In this document: piece by piece, positions 27,913 to 40,892 of the stretch
Layout: every line of letters begins with the position of its first letter
Numbering within the stretch: the stretch's first letter is position 1
NCBI RefSeq assembly: GCF_000972845.2
Contig: NC_040028.1
Coordinates: 10,548,038-10,612,037 of the forward strand
Length of the DNA: 64,000 nucleotides
DNA from: Larimichthys crocea
Taxonomy: Eukaryota; Chordata; Actinopteri; Sciaenidae
Direction of reading: 5' to 3'
The notes under the pieces: generated by a model
Told to the model about the DNA's origin: nothing
What the model saw: only the letters and a program-made list of their open reading frames with translations
The model's database searches: none
Program-made: the position numbers and the translations under genes

Positions 27913-29599
27913 ATGAATAGTTTCTACACTAGTATGTAAACACGCAAAATGGAGGGTAAAAACACAGACTTTTGGAGGTGGTGAGTGAAGAAACAGTTTA
28001 TGACATGTAAAAGATAGTGGTCATCGAGTGCATTTTGTGCCAAAGCAATGAAAGACTGTGTGAAGAGTTTTGGAAGTGAAATATTGAGAGACGCGTCTTA
28101 CCAACTGTAAAAAAAAAAAAAAAAAGAACTGTAATACAACCTGAAGTAAGTGGTACCTGTAAAATCAATCCATTGGAGGAGAGAACAACATTGCATACAG
28201 TATGTCAAGAAGCCGGCTACCTATTTCTTGTCAGTATAGTACACAATAGTAAAAAATGAATGTGAGCCATAAACAACAACACCAAGTCTTAGTTTTCCTG
28301 TCCCTGGTGCACATTCATTTTCAAAAATATTGATTGCATCGCCTCAAACCAGAGTGAGTATGTGAGTAACATATGATCATTCTTATACTGAGTTTAATTC
28401 CAATTTATTCCTACAATTTACCAGCAGCTACTATTTGAGACAATGCATTTGATAAATGAAAGGTTTAGTAAATTTAGTCCTGTATTACTGTGTGTACTTT
28501 AAGGACTATATTATGTCTATCATCTACCGTTCAGTCCTCTTAAGACAGAAATATGCCTTATGGGAGGAAATGGAAACTGTATCGTTGTCAGATGCAGACT
28601 CTAGTGAGACTGTGTCTAATTGTTCCTATTGTTATATTTTAGAGGTCTATCTTGCTGTAGGTTTGGCAGCTGATCAGATAATAATAAAAATGTATAAAAA
28701 AAAAAAGTTGGAACCTTTCCATCCACTTTGCTAATTGTCCCACTCTTGTGCTGTGCTTTTATCCATAATTAGATACTTAAAACTAACATATAATTGACTG
28801 TCCACTGAAAAGTAAAGGCTTTGTTAAGGAGAGGAATGTTATGTTTCTTTAATTACCAAGAAGAAAAAAAGAAATCATTATTAGATGGATGTTTTTATGT
28901 TAATCCCGTTCATGGCTGCATTATGAAGGTCATCAGACCTGTGCTGTACATGCTGAGATTCAATTAGTTGCACTTGCATTTGTTCTACATTTACATGGAC
29001 ACTAACCTAGCGAGACAGCCGCACTCACAAGATCAAACAGGAATCTATCTTGCCAGGCTTCGAATCCGAACAAAGTGGTTATAGACTAATCAGCAGCCTA
29101 TGAAGAACTATTGTCAGCTACAGAGTGAGCTACAGGTGGGCTTAAACACAGACAGTGGAGTGGTTTAAGCTAGATATTGTGTGTGACAACATGCGTGTGA
29201 AGTAACAACAATAGAACTTTTTTGCAGCAACCATTTTGACATGAAATAGTAGAGTACACACAGGCGTTACCGATGACACAAATAAAGGTTCCGTTTGATT
29301 CAGGTCAAACAGAGTCAGGGTGCTGCTGTTGTGCATGTTGGCTGCTATTGTTGTTTTCTAAGATGAATCAGTTAAATATGGTTTATTATGAACACCATGG
29401 AGAATGTACAGGTGGGTACATGATCCAGGGAAGGGGGGTGTCTTGGGTGGTGCAAGACTGGTTGGAGGAGGAGTGGCAGGAGTTGAAGAGTGCAGGAAGT
29501 AAACCAGTGAGTCTTTTATGCTGCAGTGGTTGATTAGTGACTCAAGAAGAGTGTGGCAATCAGGCCACACCAAGAGATACAGACAGAGACAGAGGGTGT

Positions 29600-29760
29600 G
29601 GTCCAATAGTCTAAAAAATGACCTCCTAAGTCCTTCTCCTAATCCCTTTTCTTGACCTCGATGTAAAACGTCATGAGGTCAAGGAAAGATGTGAATTCAT
29701 GCTGTAAGGAGTTAGGAGAAGACAACCACGGTGTTCAGAGAATCCGATGGATGTTTTTGA
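29600..29760. repeat. Hairpin-forming repeat segment, possible MITE end
   Basis: Inverted arms at 29646-29659 and 29675-29688 (cttttcttgacctc against gaggtcaaggaaag, one mismatch, 15-base loop) are extended by outer complementary phrases tccttctcctaa (29631-29642) and ttaggagaag (29712-29721). Similar 'agctcctttccttaag' wording reappears at about 30928-30945, so the two may be ends of one element later filled by other repeats. Confidence 0.45.
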
Positions 29761-30152
29761 CGTGATCTGTAGTAAAACTACAAAGTCCAGAGGATGGACT
29801 ACAAAAGATGCATCTGATATCCTTCTCCCCGTACGCTCTTACCGGGTTGTTTCATGCAGAATATATAAACGTGGACATCTTGGCGAAAAATATGACTTCA
29901 TTATCAATGTCAGGATTGAAATAATGGAACTTGTTACAGAAGTAAAAGAAGTGTTTGTCATACTCAGTATGGTCGCTCACGCTCACCCTCGTGACCAATC
30001 AAGCAAGTTTTGGCAAAAGATGGATGATGAATAATCAACTATAACTTCCATGATAATCCGCAGGGATGCTGGACATCCATCACAGTTAGAGAAGGTTTTT
30101 ACTCGGTATGTTAAAGCAGCTCCACAGTCAACAACAACAGAACAAGCTTCAT

Positions 30153-30553
30153 GATCAGAGGCGCCGCCAGGAATTTTGGGCCCCATGACAAAAAAATCAA
30201 ATTGGGCCCTCCTCCTCTGCACAGCTGTTGTCACCACATCTCTAGGACCTAACTATCCCATCAAAAGCTTTACATAACTCTAATTAAAGGCTTGCAACTG
30301 TTTTGTGTCTTGTAGTTCAATATTAGTACTAGCACAATATTTACTGCTGGTGATTTGTACATGCATGCAAGTCTGCATACAGTATGCAGTGCAGTTCACT
30401 ATTTGATGCAAGATTAAAAGCCACCATAAAAATGTGCTAAAGGCCATTTTTATTTAACTTTTACTGCCCAAAACACATTATTTGGGGCCCCTGTCAGTCG
30501 TGGGCCCTTGGAATTGTCCTAACTTTACCCCCCTATACCCCTGTTCACGATCA
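30153..30553. repeat. Interspersed repeat with GGGCCC-rich ends and a possible 5-bp target duplication
   Basis: It starts gaggcgccgccaggaattt followed by tgggcccc, and ends ggggcccctgtcagtcgtggg followed by a ccccta-rich stretch. The paired phrases ttgggccccatgaca near the left end and tgtcagtcgtgggcccttgg near the right end are roughly inverted. The 5-mer gatca flanks both sides (30153-30157 and 30549-30553). It resembles a non-autonomous DNA element of fish; superfamily is not assigned. Confidence 0.5.
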
Positions 30554-30556
30554 AAG

Positions 30557-30745
30557 TTTTTTGTTTGTTTTTTTAAAGATATTTTTTGGGCCTTTTTGAG
30601 CTTTATTTGACAGAGACAGCTGAAGGGTGACAGGAATGGGGGGGAAGAGAGAGAGAGATGGGAAATGACATGCGGCAAAGGGCCACAGGTCGGATTCGAA
30701 CCCTGGGCCGCCGTGGCAAGGACTGAGCCTTTGTACACACGGCAT
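30557..30745 (-). repeat. tRNA-derived SINE, 5'-truncated, minus orientation
   Basis: On the minus strand the segment carries a near-consensus RNA polymerase III B box, GGTTCGAATCC (complement of 30692-30702), preceded by 'ggctcagtccttgccacgg' and followed by ccgacctgtggccctttgcc and a purine/pyrimidine-rich tail. This follows the layout of a common teleost SINE whose head reads like a tRNA. The A-box end (beyond about 30745) is missing, so the copy is unlikely to be active. Confidence 0.7.
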
Positions 30746-33700
30746 ATATTTTTATATCACGTCATCACATCTTTCCATACTCACATGCTCTCTCTCAGCA
30801 GCAGTCTGCATCACACTGTTTGTTGCTGCTGCAAGGAATTGTGGGACGGCATTATCTCCTTTCCTTTTGTTAAGGATGGTCCAATGTATCCTGTGCTAAA
30901 GTAGATAAGAAAGGAAGCACTGCTCAGCTCCTTTCCTTAAGATTTTGAGAATTCGAACAGCTCTTATCATAGCGACTACGTGAATACTTCCGGGTCATTT
31001 CACTCAGTTGAGAATCCTCCCAAGCAAAATAGACTATTCGACCACAACCAGACAGATAAGAGAGACAGAAACACAAGAGGAGAGGAGAAAGACAGGGTAA
31101 GGAGGAGGTAAACAGCGTCCACTCTACATATCTTCATTGAAACAACAGCATAGAGTGGCACTGAAGGGTTTTTTTTATATATAAACAAGATGTTTTCACT
31201 CTTCTTCAGACTGGCTTCAACAAGAGTTTGACTGTGTTATATGGTTTGTTGATTGGTTGTAGTCCACCTGTGACAGACACTGATAGATAGATGGTTCATA
31301 CAATCCTGTGATTTTAAAAGTGCAGCTTCCCACAACGACTTCACAGATGGTTCTGTGTAACATAAAAAACACAAGTATCCTGTTTTTTTACTAGTTAGTT
31401 ATCTGGTATTGATCATATTCAGGATATTGTTATTTTTTTTAACAATATCCAGGTTTCTGATTGTCTGCATCAATGCATGTTCTTCCAACTTCACATTCAA
31501 CCATTCACTGCTCTGTCCACGGCCAGCTGAGCTCTTTCACCAGGACTGTGCTGCATTCTGCTTTTAGATTATCCAATTTATCAGCAGTAATGAAAGATGA
31601 GAGCAATTTCCAAAAAAAATCCCAATTGAATTTTGGTTCAATGGGATATTTTGGGGGGTAAAAAATGGGACTACTACTAACACCCATTGTTACAAAGGGC
31701 TCATGTTGCAAAAAAAACACTACCACTAACTCACGTATATAACATAACTGACGTAACTAATGTACTTATTTTAACCCACAGCATGATCTTTTCCTAAACC
31801 TAACCAAGTAGTCCCTTATCCAATGTATATGCAAAATAATTGGGCCTTAAGAGCAGTGAGCTCATGTTTGCTATTACGATTTCAAAATAAATAGCCATTG
31901 TAACAATGATCAGTCCCCCCATTGGCCCATGTTTCATCAACTAATAACTGAAGTTACTATATTAGTTATTATAGTTTCATTCATGGCATGATTAAGACGA
32001 TGGATACATCTTCACACACCACCGTTTATCAGTTTCTATACCCCAGCTAACATGTTAGAATAATGCTTATCCGCGTGTATAAAACCAGAACATGTTTACA
32101 TGCTAAAACACATAAACAGTATTCGGCAAAATCATAGTGTACATGTTAATACACTAAGTGGGTTTGGAACTTAAAGACACTAGTAGGTCAGTAAATAACA
32201 AAGTGTTGCATGCTATTGCCTCAATTCCCTAACGAGACATATTTATTATTACCTAACACAACCTTTAATGAAGCTGCGTTTCTGCTGCCGTTAGTGCTCG
32301 TTTAAAGTAAGGCGTAATTGCTGTTATATGTAGCCCAAGGTTAAGGTGCTTTATCTTCAGTCAATCCAAAATATTCAGTGACAACAATAGAAAGCAAGCT
32401 ATGTATATCTGATCATTGGTACCAAGTAGAAGTCAGATACTCCCGCTGCAGAAAAAGAATCATAAACCAGAAACAGCGTTTTATGTTTCACTGCTGACCC
32501 TGAATCCTACTTTGCCTGCCCCACAAATTAAGTCTCAGCTTGACAAAATGAAGTCATATGTATGAGAAAACATTTTGATGTTTAATTGCTTTCTATATGA
32601 GCACACCAGAGGGACAGAAAGAGAAATATTTTTGAGTGGTCTATTTATGTGAACGGACTGGTGCCAACTATTTGTGTGGGTAAGATATGAGAGGGATTAC
32701 TGGTAAAGCTTTAGATTACAGCCAATAACATACAGCGGTATGCTTCCAGATTTATACTTTAATTCTTTGTAGAAACGACGTACGTGCTGACACATACATT
32801 TACATACAATGGAGTATTTTTATCTACAAGATGCTCATTCTGATATGAGCTTGACTATACTTGAGAGCTGTTCAAAGGTCACAAGTGAGTGATAGCTGTT
32901 AATGTCTTTAGTGGAGCTTCACGGACAGTATAGACAGTATCATTTTTGTTAAGCTGTTGCTTGTGGTGTTTGTGGTGCTTGGTCTTGGATGCAAGTTAAG
33001 GTTGTTAAGTTTTAGTTTATAATTCGCCATATAATTTAGATTTATGATCATTTTTTGTTTGTATCCTGACAGTGAACACCGACAGGGAGGACATAAATCA
33101 ATCATTCAACAATAACAACAATGAACATCACTCTGTTTAACAACGATGTAAATCCACATGAGTCTGTACCACCTCAGGCTACCAAAGTCACCTTCACTAC
33201 CCACATCTTTCCCCACATGTCCAGCTCTGTTGCTTAATAAATGATAATGCAGACCAAAAATACAAAATAGGTACCAGTTAGTTTAAAAAAAAAAAAAAAT
33301 ACAATTCTTTATAAGTTCCAGCATTGTCACCTCCTTATTCCCTGACTTTACATGTCATTCCCTTGTACTTGCATACATGCCGCTTGTAATGTAATGCATT
33401 ACTGAATTTTGTCATATTGTCATGTCATGTTATATATTGTTCAAGAGCATAACACACACAGAAACAGTTTAAGTGAACCAGAAAAGATGTATTCAGCTTA
33501 ACTTAGTTTTTAAAAAAAAACAACAAAAAAAAAAACATACTGTGTTATGTCAGCAGTCAGTGGTGAGTGTGGGTGTTGGATGCTATGAAACTGTGTGCTA
33601 ACTTACAACGTGTACCGTGAACCAAACCTAAACGAAACACAATCAACAACCAAACCAAACTGGGTGCCAAGAGCGAAAGCAAGAGGCAAGAGAGGCAGCA

Positions 33701-34776
33701 ACAGCTAAAGGCAAGGCAAGACAATAAGAAGATCATCCAGCTTATAATGACTGCAAGCAGGTGACACTGGTCAATCAATAAGGTGGAAGGGTTAGGGTTA
33801 AACCATCAGGAAGACTTTTCAGCACAACACAGTTTTATGGCCTAGGGCCGTCACACAAAGGAGAGCAGAGCAAAGTTTTAGATGTTCAAGTACCATCCAT
33901 GCGGGTAAAAGTCTTTACCGTCTCAGTGCAACTACACCAGAAAAGAAAAAGCCTTGAGATACGTTTTATATCAGGGAGTGGAAGCTCTAAAATATGCAAC
34001 AGGACACAATGAATGAGCAAGCAAGATCGATCATCATTAACATCGCTGAGAGATACAGAACACAGCATTTTACCAAAACACAAACAAGTACGTCTTCATT
34101 TCTATGTAACAAATCAGGTTTTTTTTAATATACTCACAACTTTTTGTTTGTTGTTCATAAACATCCTTTTTCACATCTAATCTTTTAATCCCACAGGACT
34201 GTTGTCTAACATTGCAGAGGAATCTTAGATGATAAACTATCTCAAGGAGGGAAAGTCGAATAACGGGAAGTGAAATAGTCTCAAGTGTATGTCAGAACTG
34301 ACTTTGCTGTGATCCTCGGCTAGAGTTAAACGTCTCATTTCAACATGCCTTGTAAATCTCATTCTACATATAGATTGTTCAGGCAGTATGTCTGCAATCA
34401 GAAAGTGGGTTACACATTTACTTTCTTTTCTGGTCTCTCTCTCTCTCTCTCTACTTCTCTCTTAATGTTGCTCATATTCAATTTGTGGCTGCGGTGCATC
34501 CAGACTGCCATAAATTCCATTAAGAATACAAGCCTGACCACTTACCATTTCGTGTCACTTAATGCATCCTGGCAAAATTGGCTGATAAAAGTCACATTAA
34601 AGCATCCGTTATTACTACAGTCCTTTCACTGATTTCTGCACAAAACTGGAATTTTGAACATTAGAACTGTTGTTGTTGTTGCTACAATTTGGTTGTAGCA
34701 AACATTATGCAGTTGGGATCTTTGATGAAATAATGACAAAAAAAAAGAATTGATTCCAGAGCAAAACAGCCAGCAT

Positions 34777-35150
34777 TTAAAGGAAGAGTTTGCCAGGAGT
34801 TAGATGAAAATACCACTCCCATTAGGGGCATAGCACAAAATTATGGACCCTGTACATAGGAATTCTTTATTATATTAGATTAGATTATACTTTATTTATC
34901 CCACAATGGGGAATTTCACTTGTTACAGCAGCAGAAAGTGTAATATACACTACAGAAGTAGAATGGGCCCCCTTTATGGGCCCCTTCTTGCATCTGTAGC
35001 CATTCTGGTATCTTTGTGGGAACTCTTCACATGAGGTTCCTGTATACTCACTCCTCAGTCCTATGCCCTTGACTCTCATACATGTACAGTAAATATGCCG
35101 CTGGTGCCAGCAGCCGGTTATCTGAGCTTAGCATAAAGATTAGAAACATC
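34777..35150 (+). repeat. Nested repeat: 'ccagcagccggtta' element split by a second repeat
   Basis: The left part (34777-34858: aaaggaagagtttgcc, aggagttagatgaaaatacc) and right part (about 35086-35150: aaatatgccgctggtgccag, cagccggttatctgagc, ttagcataaagatt) read in order like one widespread fish repeat. Between them lies a different sequence (34866-35085) with 'tactttatttatcccacaat', typical of another family. The words tgtaca occur at both junctions (about 34852 and 35083), which could be the target duplication of the inner insert. Confidence 0.5.
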
Positions 35151-35901
35151 AAAATGGACAAATGGTGGTTAAATAGATAACTCACTCAAGTTTATTAGAA
35201 AGCTTCTGAACTATTTTGTTCTCCACAGAAAAAATCATTATTTTATTAAATGCAAACTGCAAAAGAGTTATCAGATATGAAACATTTGTACCCTAGGTTA
35301 ACGAAGAGTACTGAGTCACTGACAGAGTGGACCCAGCGAAGAGAGACCCTCAAAGGACTGTTTACTGTGATGAGCAGAAAGAAAATCTAATATGATGAGC
35401 AGTTGACCTTTTCGTGATTTGGAAACAGTATTTTTCCACTCCATGTAATTGCATTACAGTTCATTTTCCGGTCAAGAGACTTTGTAAAGATAAAGTCAAG
35501 TAAGAGGCAGCAGCACAGAGAGCTGCATAGCGCTGATTTACATGTTGCAGAGGTGGTAAGATAAGCCTCTGAACTCTTTCCTGAGGCAGACCGCAGCAGA
35601 ATGCAGCAAAATACTAAATATTGTGAGTGCTATAGACTCCCTTATTAGTTATTTCTAGTGATTTTATTCAAAGTCAGCTACAGGCTTTGTTTATTAAGAG
35701 GCAAGTAGCCTAATGAAACTGGCTTTGTGAATAATTTATTAACTTGCTTCTTTGTTGATGAAGAAGACTGTATGACATGCATATAATAGGGACATTTATA
35801 ATTGGGAAATATCAGCAAAAATACAGGCACAGGCTGTTTGACCGGCAGTGATCACACAGAACACAGACACTCATGAAGGTGAAACTTACTGAATCATCTA
35901 A

Positions 35902-36138
<237 letters not shown>

Positions 36139-37643
36139 TGACGGCGAGTTTATCTGTGATATCGCCATTTGATGGCTTCGCCTTTAGAAGATTAGGATGT
36201 AATTGATGTTTTATGAATTAAAATTATTACCTTGGGCCCGTTGGACACTAATGAGCAGTACTAGTTTTAATTATAAATGACACACTAAGCAGAGTAAACA
36301 TTAGCCCATTGATTAAAGGCATGGTAGGAGGGTCTAATGGGTCCTTGGAGAGCTTTTTATCTCCCAGTGCCCTGACGCCCTTGTCACACGCAGCGAATCC
36401 CTAAATTAGAATTATAGGATTCCGATGGTTCATTGGCTATTTACAAGGTGGGGTGGGAGATTTCCCTTTGCCAGCACCATTCCTGTGAGACAGATGGAGT
36501 TTTATGACTAAAGTACAGTAACTGCAATGTTACCCTGACTGGAAAGATCGTCAACAAAGAGTGCCTATGGGTAACATCGAATGCAGTCACAACACAATCC
36601 ACAAATCAGAGTTGAGCCGATTAACACGGTTCAAATGTTTGCTTTAAAATGTGGCGGCCCTTTTTTTTTTAATGATTATTCCTGTTGGAAAAAAAAATGG
36701 TGAAATATTTTCTTTCAAGCAGAAGTTGACCTATAAATGTGAAGTGAGGAATTTAGTTTGAGGCAGATGGTAAATGACTGTTTCACCACAAGTATCCACA
36801 TTTTCTTTCTTTCCTATCCCCCTTGCTTTGATTCTTTTATTTCAACACACAAACACCCACACTAACAAGGCTGCAGAAGCTGCTAGGCGAGAGCTAATCC
36901 ATGCTGACAGGACACAGTGACACCCTTGGCATTTCAGGGTAGGCCTGCCGTTTCTAGGATCCCCAAGGGTGCCTGGTCAGGCTCTGGCAGACAGATAAAT
37001 CTCTATGGGAGTGGATGGCTGAGGGCTGCGGGGAGAGGACAATGAAGAATGCTGTTTAGCTCTCATTTTTGGCCAAGGGACAGAGGGACTGTGAGAGGAA
37101 GACATCCACTTATGTGCTCCAGTTAGACATGCAATTAGAAAGCAGCCAGACATTTCTAGCTTCTAGCTTTACCTGCTGCAAGCGTTTCTCATAACTATTG
37201 GACATGAACACAACCCTTTTAAAATGTTCATCTAGTTTTGTGTCTCATCAGCTCAAGATTACTTTAAAAGACACTGACATGAATAGCTCAGTTGAAAGTT
37301 TGGTGTAACGGTTGCTTCTGCTTAACTCTGGACCACTGAGGTTTTATACTGTGACAAGTGAGCTAAGGCCTAACATGCTTGCAATGTCAATTCAAGTAAA
37401 GATAAGATGTCATAATCCTTTCTGACCACAAAGAGAGGAAATTTGGGTTTTACATCAGCACATGGACAGGAATAAGCACACATAAGAAAGTTTATGAATA
37501 AATAATTGTAACTATATAAAATAAGAATAGATTAAGTTGAAACTATACAAGTTCATGTTTGAGGAGCTTGTACTTTACTTTAATATTTTGATTTTATTGA
37601 TTTTTGATCTACTTTTTACCTTACTGCATATATATATATATAT

Positions 37644-37990
37644 AGTACAAGTAAAAGTACTAATACATGTTTCAGATTTTCTTTCCTTACTGGATTATAA
37701 ATATTGATGCATCAATGTGTACAGTACTGCAGCTGGTAAAGTTGGTGTTTATATATATATATATAAATAAGAGTTTATTTATATATAAAACACAAACTAT
37801 TTATAATCCAGTAAGGAAAGAAAATCTGAAATATGTATTAGTACTTTTACTTGTGCTATGCCACTTTAAGTATATTTTGCGGATGACACTTTTGTGCTTT
37901 TACTTTAAATAAAGAATTACATTAAGATTTTGAATGCAGTACCTGTAAGAGAGTATTGTACTATTACACAATACTTCCTCCACTACTGCA
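37644..37990 (+). repeat. Foldback element with 60-bp inverted arms, hAT-like wording
   Basis: Bases 37644-37703 are the inverse complement of 37798-37857 with two mismatches in 60; the 94-base spacer is AT-rich with TA runs. Beyond the right arm the sequence (ttaagtatattttgcggatg, cttttactttaaataaag, ending acaatacttcctccactact) follows the 3' wording of a fish non-autonomous DNA element that I recall as ending near 'cttccaccactg'. The element's left end is not clearly seen. Confidence 0.7.
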
Positions 37991-40397
37991 CATAGTACAT
38001 CCGAGGCTTTGAACCCAAATATTATATTGTATAATATACAATAAACAGATGAAAGTGATGTTTTTATCTTTACTGTCACATCATCCGCGTGGTGTGTGTT
38101 TCAGAAATCATGCTAATCTAAGATTTTTTGTGACTATATTTCTACAGATGAAGAAGCGTACCCTCTTTGGATTACCATACATCTGCTGGGTTAACTCTCA
38201 TTAGACACAGTTTCGTGGTTTAAGGGGCTGTTGCATCTGCAGGCAAACTCTACTGCGTAGGAAGTTTAGCTGTAGAATCTCCACGCTGTATTTGCACTCT
38301 TCCAGCACAGGTGAAAGGTCTGGCTAAACCCACTCATTCCGAGATAGTTAAAGAAAAGCTTTTAGGTTATTTATTTCAAAAGCAATCAGAACTTTCATGG
38401 ATTTGCCTAATAGCTACGGTCTGAAATTAGGTTTTTTTTTGCACATGGATAATTAGCTCCCATTAATCATTGATTTGGTCTTTTGAATGTTAAAATAAAA
38501 CGTGATACTTGGGTTACAGTTGGACTAAATGTACTTAATTAGTGAACATTTTATGAACAGGACTAATGACTAGATTTTAGCATCAAAAGGATTTTTCTGC
38601 TTAATATATTCTGGTTGTAACCTTGATGTGTGGTTGTCTTTTGAACTGCATATAAGCAAATCAGTGTTAACGGTTGCCAACAGTTGTTAAAGCCTTCCAG
38701 TATTAGAATCTACATTCTTTATAGCTCACGTGCCTCTTGGTGTTTCACCCTGAAAACAGTAACAGAGAGCAGAAGGAAGCACGATGGAATAGTCAGCCAG
38801 TGGGAGGACTTATCTCTGAGCTCCGCATTAATCAAGTCCGACTGATTCAGCTCTAATCTTTATCATAAATTATATACTGTAAATTCATCATTATGTAATT
38901 GTCATCATGAAGATTATGAGGGATAGTCTAGTGTTTCATCAACATGATAGGTTTAAACCCTTTATAGATCTGCCATGTCTTATCTGTCTGAAGGATGTCA
39001 TTGTGTTTTATATCATAGAGCAGTAGTGACATAGAGCTGGTTACAGTTAGGTAACATATTCAGACTGACATATTCTATAGAGGTGTTTGTGGGAGGATTT
39101 CTTACCTCTAGGCAAGAACTATAATGAAATTTGAGCCAAATGGACTGTAATGAGTCCCAATATGCGTTCACTCCTTAAACTGTAATGAAGGAAAGTATGA
39201 TGTGCTGAGACAGTTTCGACACAGGACAAACATTTTCTGACTTCACTAAACTTTATTGGCCATGAATTGATCGCGGGTGATAGTGTGTCCTTCGAACGGT
39301 GAAGGTAGCTGAAACTGTGTCCTTGTGGCTCCAGATCTATCTGGCTATAAACAATCACACTTGGCAGCAGCGCCAGTCATCCTCTTCCCTCATCAACCTC
39401 CACTGAGTTTGTCCTGTAACCTGTGCCAGCTGTCCAGAGGCAGATCAATGAGAGTTAAGACTTGGCAAGCGTTCTCAGTGTCTCCTCTAAGCTCTGATCA
39501 AAGGGGTTTTATCAGGTCCAGATAGAGCAAGGGACTCATCAGTGCTGAGGTAGAGGATGGGGATACTAAGTAACTAACTGCTCCCTTTGTCGGTATCACA
39601 TGGATATTTACAGCCTCCTGTACTTTACTTTAACTCATAAACACTGCAGGAAATCCTGTAGACACCTGACGCAGACACTGCTGGCCAAATTTGCCTATGT
39701 AAGTCAGCATGCCTTGTCTTGCGCTTTGAGTCAGTGTGACCAGAGTCTTTACCTAACCATATAATCAAGTGCTTTGCGTTTTCTAATCATTACCATAAAA
39801 GTCAGAGCAGATATTAGGTGGGGAAAGTGCAGGTGTTAATATCAACAGTGGTTATGGTTTGTTCAAGTGCCCCTGTAAGCGCTGACAGTGTGACAGTGAG
39901 CCAGCATACACAATACCAGAGCCTTGAAACTCAACAAGCTGAACAGAATCAAGAAATCATTAATTCTTATATTATTTATTATACTTAGTCCTTTTTATAT
40001 ACTACTACTTCTTTGTAGTGCTTTGACATGAGACGTGAAAAAGGGTCTATCATGCTTATATCTATCATTTTGGCTGTGTTAGTGCATATGGCACAACAAG
40101 TGTCTCTCTTAACAAATTCAATTTTTTTTAATTCAAATTTTCATTTTTTCTAATAGATCAATAAACACTGTGGACAAAAATGTCCACTTCCAAAAAAATG
40201 TGTTTTTTTTCTACGTAAAACTCTTAAACAACTTCAGCCCTGCTCAAAACGACCAAACATTCAATCATTTTGAGGATTTTAACCGTAAAGCCAGTTTGAC
40301 TACTTGATGTCACAGTTGTTATTTATGAAAACAACAACAACAAAAGAAAAACACAAACAATGAGTTATTTTCCCTTTTTCATAATTGACATCAAGTA

Positions 40398-40892
40398 CTA
40401 TATTTTCCGGACTATAACATGCGGCTTATACAAAGATGCGCCTTTTCTATTGATTTTTCTTCAGCCGCCACGGGGCGCACTAACAGGAAGTGTAAAAACG
40501 AGACAGACAGGGAAAGTCAGTGCAAAGAAGAACACGCTAGTTTTTATTTAGCACATGCAACGCAACACGCACGACGAATTATTAACAGCGAATTATCTTC
40601 ACACCTTCACCCCCTCATCATGGAAAGCACACGAAGAAGTTCGCATGATGCAGCTTTTAAGTTGAAGGCCATCCAGGAAGGAAATAGAGCTGCTGCACGT
40701 AAGCTTGGCATTAATGAATCCATGGTGAGCACTATAAATAAACATTTACAGTCCAAAATGTTTCTGTGTATCCAGTAAATATCTAATTTCTCAACCTGGA
40801 TATCGGCGGCTTATATAATTTTTAATAAAAATTTTAAAAATGCAGTGGGTGCGGCTTATATTCAGGTGCACTCTATCGTCCGGAAAATACGG
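40398..40892 (+). mobile_element. Non-autonomous pogo/Tc1-mariner-type element (MITE) with TA flanks
   Basis: The left end reads ctatattttccggactata and the right end, on the complementary strand, ccgtattttccggacgatag. These are imperfect terminal inverted repeats of roughly 20 bp. Both ends are bordered by TA (40396-40397 and 40893-40894), the target of the pogo/Tc1-mariner superfamily. Subterminal gcggcttata motifs recur at both ends. At 495 bp it cannot encode a transposase, but it retains part of the N-terminal DNA-binding domain (next feature). Whether relatives are still mobile in this genome is unknown. Confidence 0.75.
40620..40778 (+). pseudogene. Remnant of a pogo-type transposase N-terminus (Brinker/HTH-like domain)
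   Basis: From the ATG at 40620 the frame reads MESTRRSSHDAAFKLKAIQ, then EGNRAAARKLGINESMV, then degenerates and stops at 40778 after 52 residues. The pattern 'R-S-x-x-AAFKLKxI ... GNRAAARxxGINESxV' is that of the helix-turn-helix DNA-binding domain found at the N-terminus of pogo-related transposases and their domesticated relatives (Brinker-type domain). The catalytic DDE domain is absent, so this is a stub left inside the deletion derivative. A role as a stand-alone DNA-binding peptide is not supported. Confidence 0.6.

Noticed and set aside
29747..30034. 95-codon plus-strand frame inside the repeat island
   Set aside because: Lies between repeat fragments, shows no transposase or other domain signature, and has no splice context.
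30692..30702. B-box sequence suggesting a tRNA gene
   Set aside because: There is no A box or cloverleaf on the required side; it is the internal promoter of a truncated SINE.
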